Notes under the pieces: generated by a model
Databases searched by the model: none
Told to the model about the DNA's origin: nothing
What the model saw: the letters and a program-made list of their open reading frames with translations, nothing else
Made by a program: the position numbers and the translations under genes
Origin: JBFHDX01 sp041584475
GTDB taxonomy: Bacteria > Pseudomonadota > Alphaproteobacteria > UBA8366 > JADFVY01
Direction of reading: 5' to 3'
Assembly (NCBI GenBank): GCA_041584475.1
Contig: JBFHDX010000012.1
Coordinates: 1 to 54,994 of the forward strand
DNA length: 54,994 bases
Part shown: one piece after another, positions 53,614-54,994 of the stretch
Numbering within the stretch: the stretch's first letter is position 1
How the letters are laid out: each line of letters begins with the position of its first letter

Positions 53614-53640
53614 CCTCGCTCTCGTCCTCGTCGAATGGCG

Positions 53641-54678
53641 TCAGCCGATCATGCGGCTGATCAGTTGGGCGGTGTAATCCACCATCGGGATGATGCGTCC
53701 GTAGTTCATCCGGGTCGGGCCGATGACGCCGATCGCGCCGACCAGCTTCTCCTCCCTGTTCTTGTAGGGCGCGATGACCATCGATGCACCGGCCAGCGTG
53801 AACAGCTCGTTCTCGGCGCCGATGAAGATCTGCACACCGTCGGCGACGTCGGTCGCCTCGAGCAGGCGGATGAGCGCCTGTTTCGTCTCCAGGGCTTCGA
53901 AAAGGGCCCGGATACGCTCCAGGTCGGCGATTGCACTGACGTCATCGAGGAGGTTCGCCTGCCCACGCACGATCAGCACGCCGCCGGCCGCGTCGTCGTG
54001 CGACCAGGTCGCAAGGCCGTCCTCGACGACCTTGCCGGTGAGCTCGTCGAGCTGCGCCTTGTGGCTGGCGATCTCGTCGAGGATTTCCGCGCGCGCCTCG
54101 GCGACGGTCCGGCCGACGAGCTTGGCGGCGAGGAAGTTCGTCGCCTCGACGAGGCTCGATGCCGGCATGCCAAGCGGCACGTCGATGATGCGGTTCTCGA
54201 CCGCGCCGTTCTCGTCGACGATGACGACGAGCGCGCGCCCGGGACCGAGACTGACAAACTCGATATGCTTCAACCGCAGGTCCTGCTTCGGCGCGACGAC
54301 CAGTCCGGCGCAACGGGACAGGCCCGAGAGCATCGAGGAGGCTTCCTCGAGGACCTGCGGCATGCTGCGGCCCGACAGCTTGCATTGATTGTCGATATTG
54401 GCGCGCTCGTCCTTCGTCAGGCCGCCGACCTGCAGCAGGCCGTTGACGAACAGCCGCAGCCCCTTCTCGGTCGGCAGCCGGCCCGCCGAAGTGTGCGGCG
54501 CGTAGAGCAGCCCGTACTCCTCGAGGTCGGCCATGATATTGCGGATCGTGGCCGGCGACAGCGTGATTCCGAGGCGCCGCGAGAGCGTACGCGAACCCAC
54601 CGGCGCACCGGTTTCGACATAGGCCTCGACGACGTGCCGCAAGATCTCGCGTGAGCGCTCGTTGAGCTCGGCTATCAT
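53641..54678 (-). CDS. hrcA: Heat-inducible transcription repressor HrcA
   Basis: 345 residues. The N-terminal winged helix is at about 1-75 (VGSRTLSRRLGITLSPATIR, EEYGLLYAPHTSAGRLPTEK), followed by the GAF-like domain and C-terminal GVIGPTRMNYGRIIPMVDYT. HrcA represses chaperone genes through CIRCE sites and is aided by GroEL. ATG at 54678 (MIAELNERSREILRHVVEAY); earlier in-frame reading is not conserved. Divergent from rph, as in many relatives. No CIRCE repeat seen in its own upstream region. Confidence 0.95.
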   Translation of the reverse strand: MIAELNERSREILRHVVEAYVETGAPVGSRTLSRRLGITLSPATIRNIMADLEEYGLLYAPHTSAGRLPTEKGLRLFVNGLLQVGGLTKDERANIDNQCKLSGRSMPQVLEEASSMLSGLSRCAGLVVAPKQDLRLKHIEFVSLGPGRALVVIVDENGAVENRIIDVPLGMPASSLVEATNFLAAKLVGRTVAEARAEILDEIASHKAQLDELTGKVVEDGLATWSHDDAAGGVLIVRGQANLLDDVSAIADLERIRALFEALETKQALIRLLEATDVADGVQIFIGAENELFTLAGASMVIAPYKNREEKLVGAIGVIGPTRMNYGRIIPMVDYTAQLISRMIG

Positions 54679-54790
54679 GGTGCCGCGAATGTAGTGAGCC
54701 CCCCTCGGAGCGTCAATGTGCGGCCGGGGTAGACGGGCCGCATGGCAACGGTTACCGTGCGGCCGCCTGCAGCCGCACGGGAGAGTCTCC

Positions 54791-54994
54791 ATGCGTCCAT
54801 CCGGTCGCGCCGCCGATCAAATGCGCCCGGTCAACCTTGAGCCGGGATTCGCCAGATACGCGGAAGGGTCGTGCCTCGTCCGGTTCGGCGAGACGCACGT
54901 GTTGTGTGCGGCGAGCGTGATCGATCGCGTCCCGCCGTTCCTGCGCAACTCGGGGCAGGGGTGGGTAACCGCGGAATATGGCATGCTGCCGCGC
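54791..54994 (+). CDS. rph: Ribonuclease PH, 5' part only
   Basis: The first 68 codons: MRPSGRAADQMRPVNLEPGF then ARYAEGSCLVRFGETHVLCA and GQGWVTAEYGMLPR, all typical of the RNase PH N-terminus including the substrate-contacting GWVTAEYGMLPR. It trims tRNA 3' ends phosphorolytically. The rest lies beyond the window. The 112-base gap to hrcA must hold the two divergent promoters. Confidence 0.94.
   Translation, partial: MRPSGRAADQMRPVNLEPGFARYAEGSCLVRFGETHVLCAASVIDRVPPFLRNSGQGWVTAEYGMLPR

Noticed and set aside
54679..54790. CIRCE operator expected near hrcA, grpE or dnaK
   Set aside because: No TTAGCACTC...GAGTGCTAA arms found in the hrcA, grpE or dnaK upstream regions. In alphaproteobacteria dnaK is usually sigma32-controlled.

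Overview
The window reads as a stretch of core chromosome from a GC-rich alphaproteobacterium, most like the Rhodospirillales and relatives. The assignment rests on gene order: an atpHAGDC cluster without F0 genes beside priA, a DUF484 gene followed by xerC, dapF-mtaB-ftsY with ispZ, ffh-rpsP-rimM-trmD-rplS followed by leuCDB and asd, dnaK-dnaJ with dapB nearby, and hrcA-grpE divergent from rph. I saw no insertion sequence, prophage, CRISPR array, tRNA or rRNA. No stretch longer than about 300 bases lacks a gene. The largest gaps (4864-5045, 15513-15756, 24513-24793, 51154-51380) are divergent promoter regions or operon heads.

Layout. 1-6137 (minus): F1 ATP synthase operon atpH-A-G-D-C, with atpC cut by the window edge, preceded by a mandelate-racemase-like enzyme. 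6180-8396 (minus): priA. 8493-12825 (plus): transaldolase, DUF484 protein, xerC, otsB, a 35-codon linking ORF and glk. 12822-15512 (minus): an MFS transporter and lpdA. 15757-17850 (plus): pgk, a NUDIX hydrolase and a half-size UPF0016 transporter. 17859-24512 (minus): XRE regulator, dapF, mtaB, ftsY, amn, an EamA permease and ispZ. 24794-34200 (plus): ffh, rpsP, rimM, trmD, rplS, leuC, leuD, leuB, two small envelope-protein genes and asd. 34221-42425 (minus): macrodomain hydrolase plus Pat-type acetyltransferase, ppa, ampG-like permease, typA and a PfkB kinase. 42512-46471 is mostly plus: EI24 protein, bactofilin, lipoprotein, DUF2244 and EamA, with nth on minus. 46492-51153 (minus): dapB, a secreted protein, dnaJ and dnaK. 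51381-52259 (plus): DUF1848. 52256-54678 (minus): hrcA, grpE and two DUF2007 genes. 54791 to the end (plus): rph, partial.

How the genes work together. The window joins energy conservation (ATP synthase), protein targeting (Ffh and its receptor FtsY), translation and tRNA/rRNA maturation (rpsP, rimM, trmD, rplS, mtaB, rph), lysine/diaminopimelate and leucine synthesis (asd, dapB, dapF, leuBCD), central carbon enzymes (glk, pgk, transaldolase, lpdA) and the DnaK chaperone machine with HrcA. The macrodomain, Pat and ppa genes form a plausible acetyl-CoA / protein-acylation module.

Most unusual observations. (1) Ribosomal protein bS16 carries a tail of about 245 residues containing 34 consecutive pentapeptides of the [PA]-A-E-[EK]-[AV] type in unbroken register. 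(2) The macrodomain gene overlaps the Pat gene, and the Pat synthetase half keeps an intact SHTGALAG histidine motif. (3) The mandelate-racemase-like enzyme has Arg at the position of catalytic Lys166. (4) Two tandem DUF2007 genes extend the hrcA-grpE unit. (5) A 35-codon ORF is start/stop-coupled at both ends between otsB and glk. None of these is clearly a new defence or mobile system; the bS16 tail is the strongest candidate for undescribed biology.
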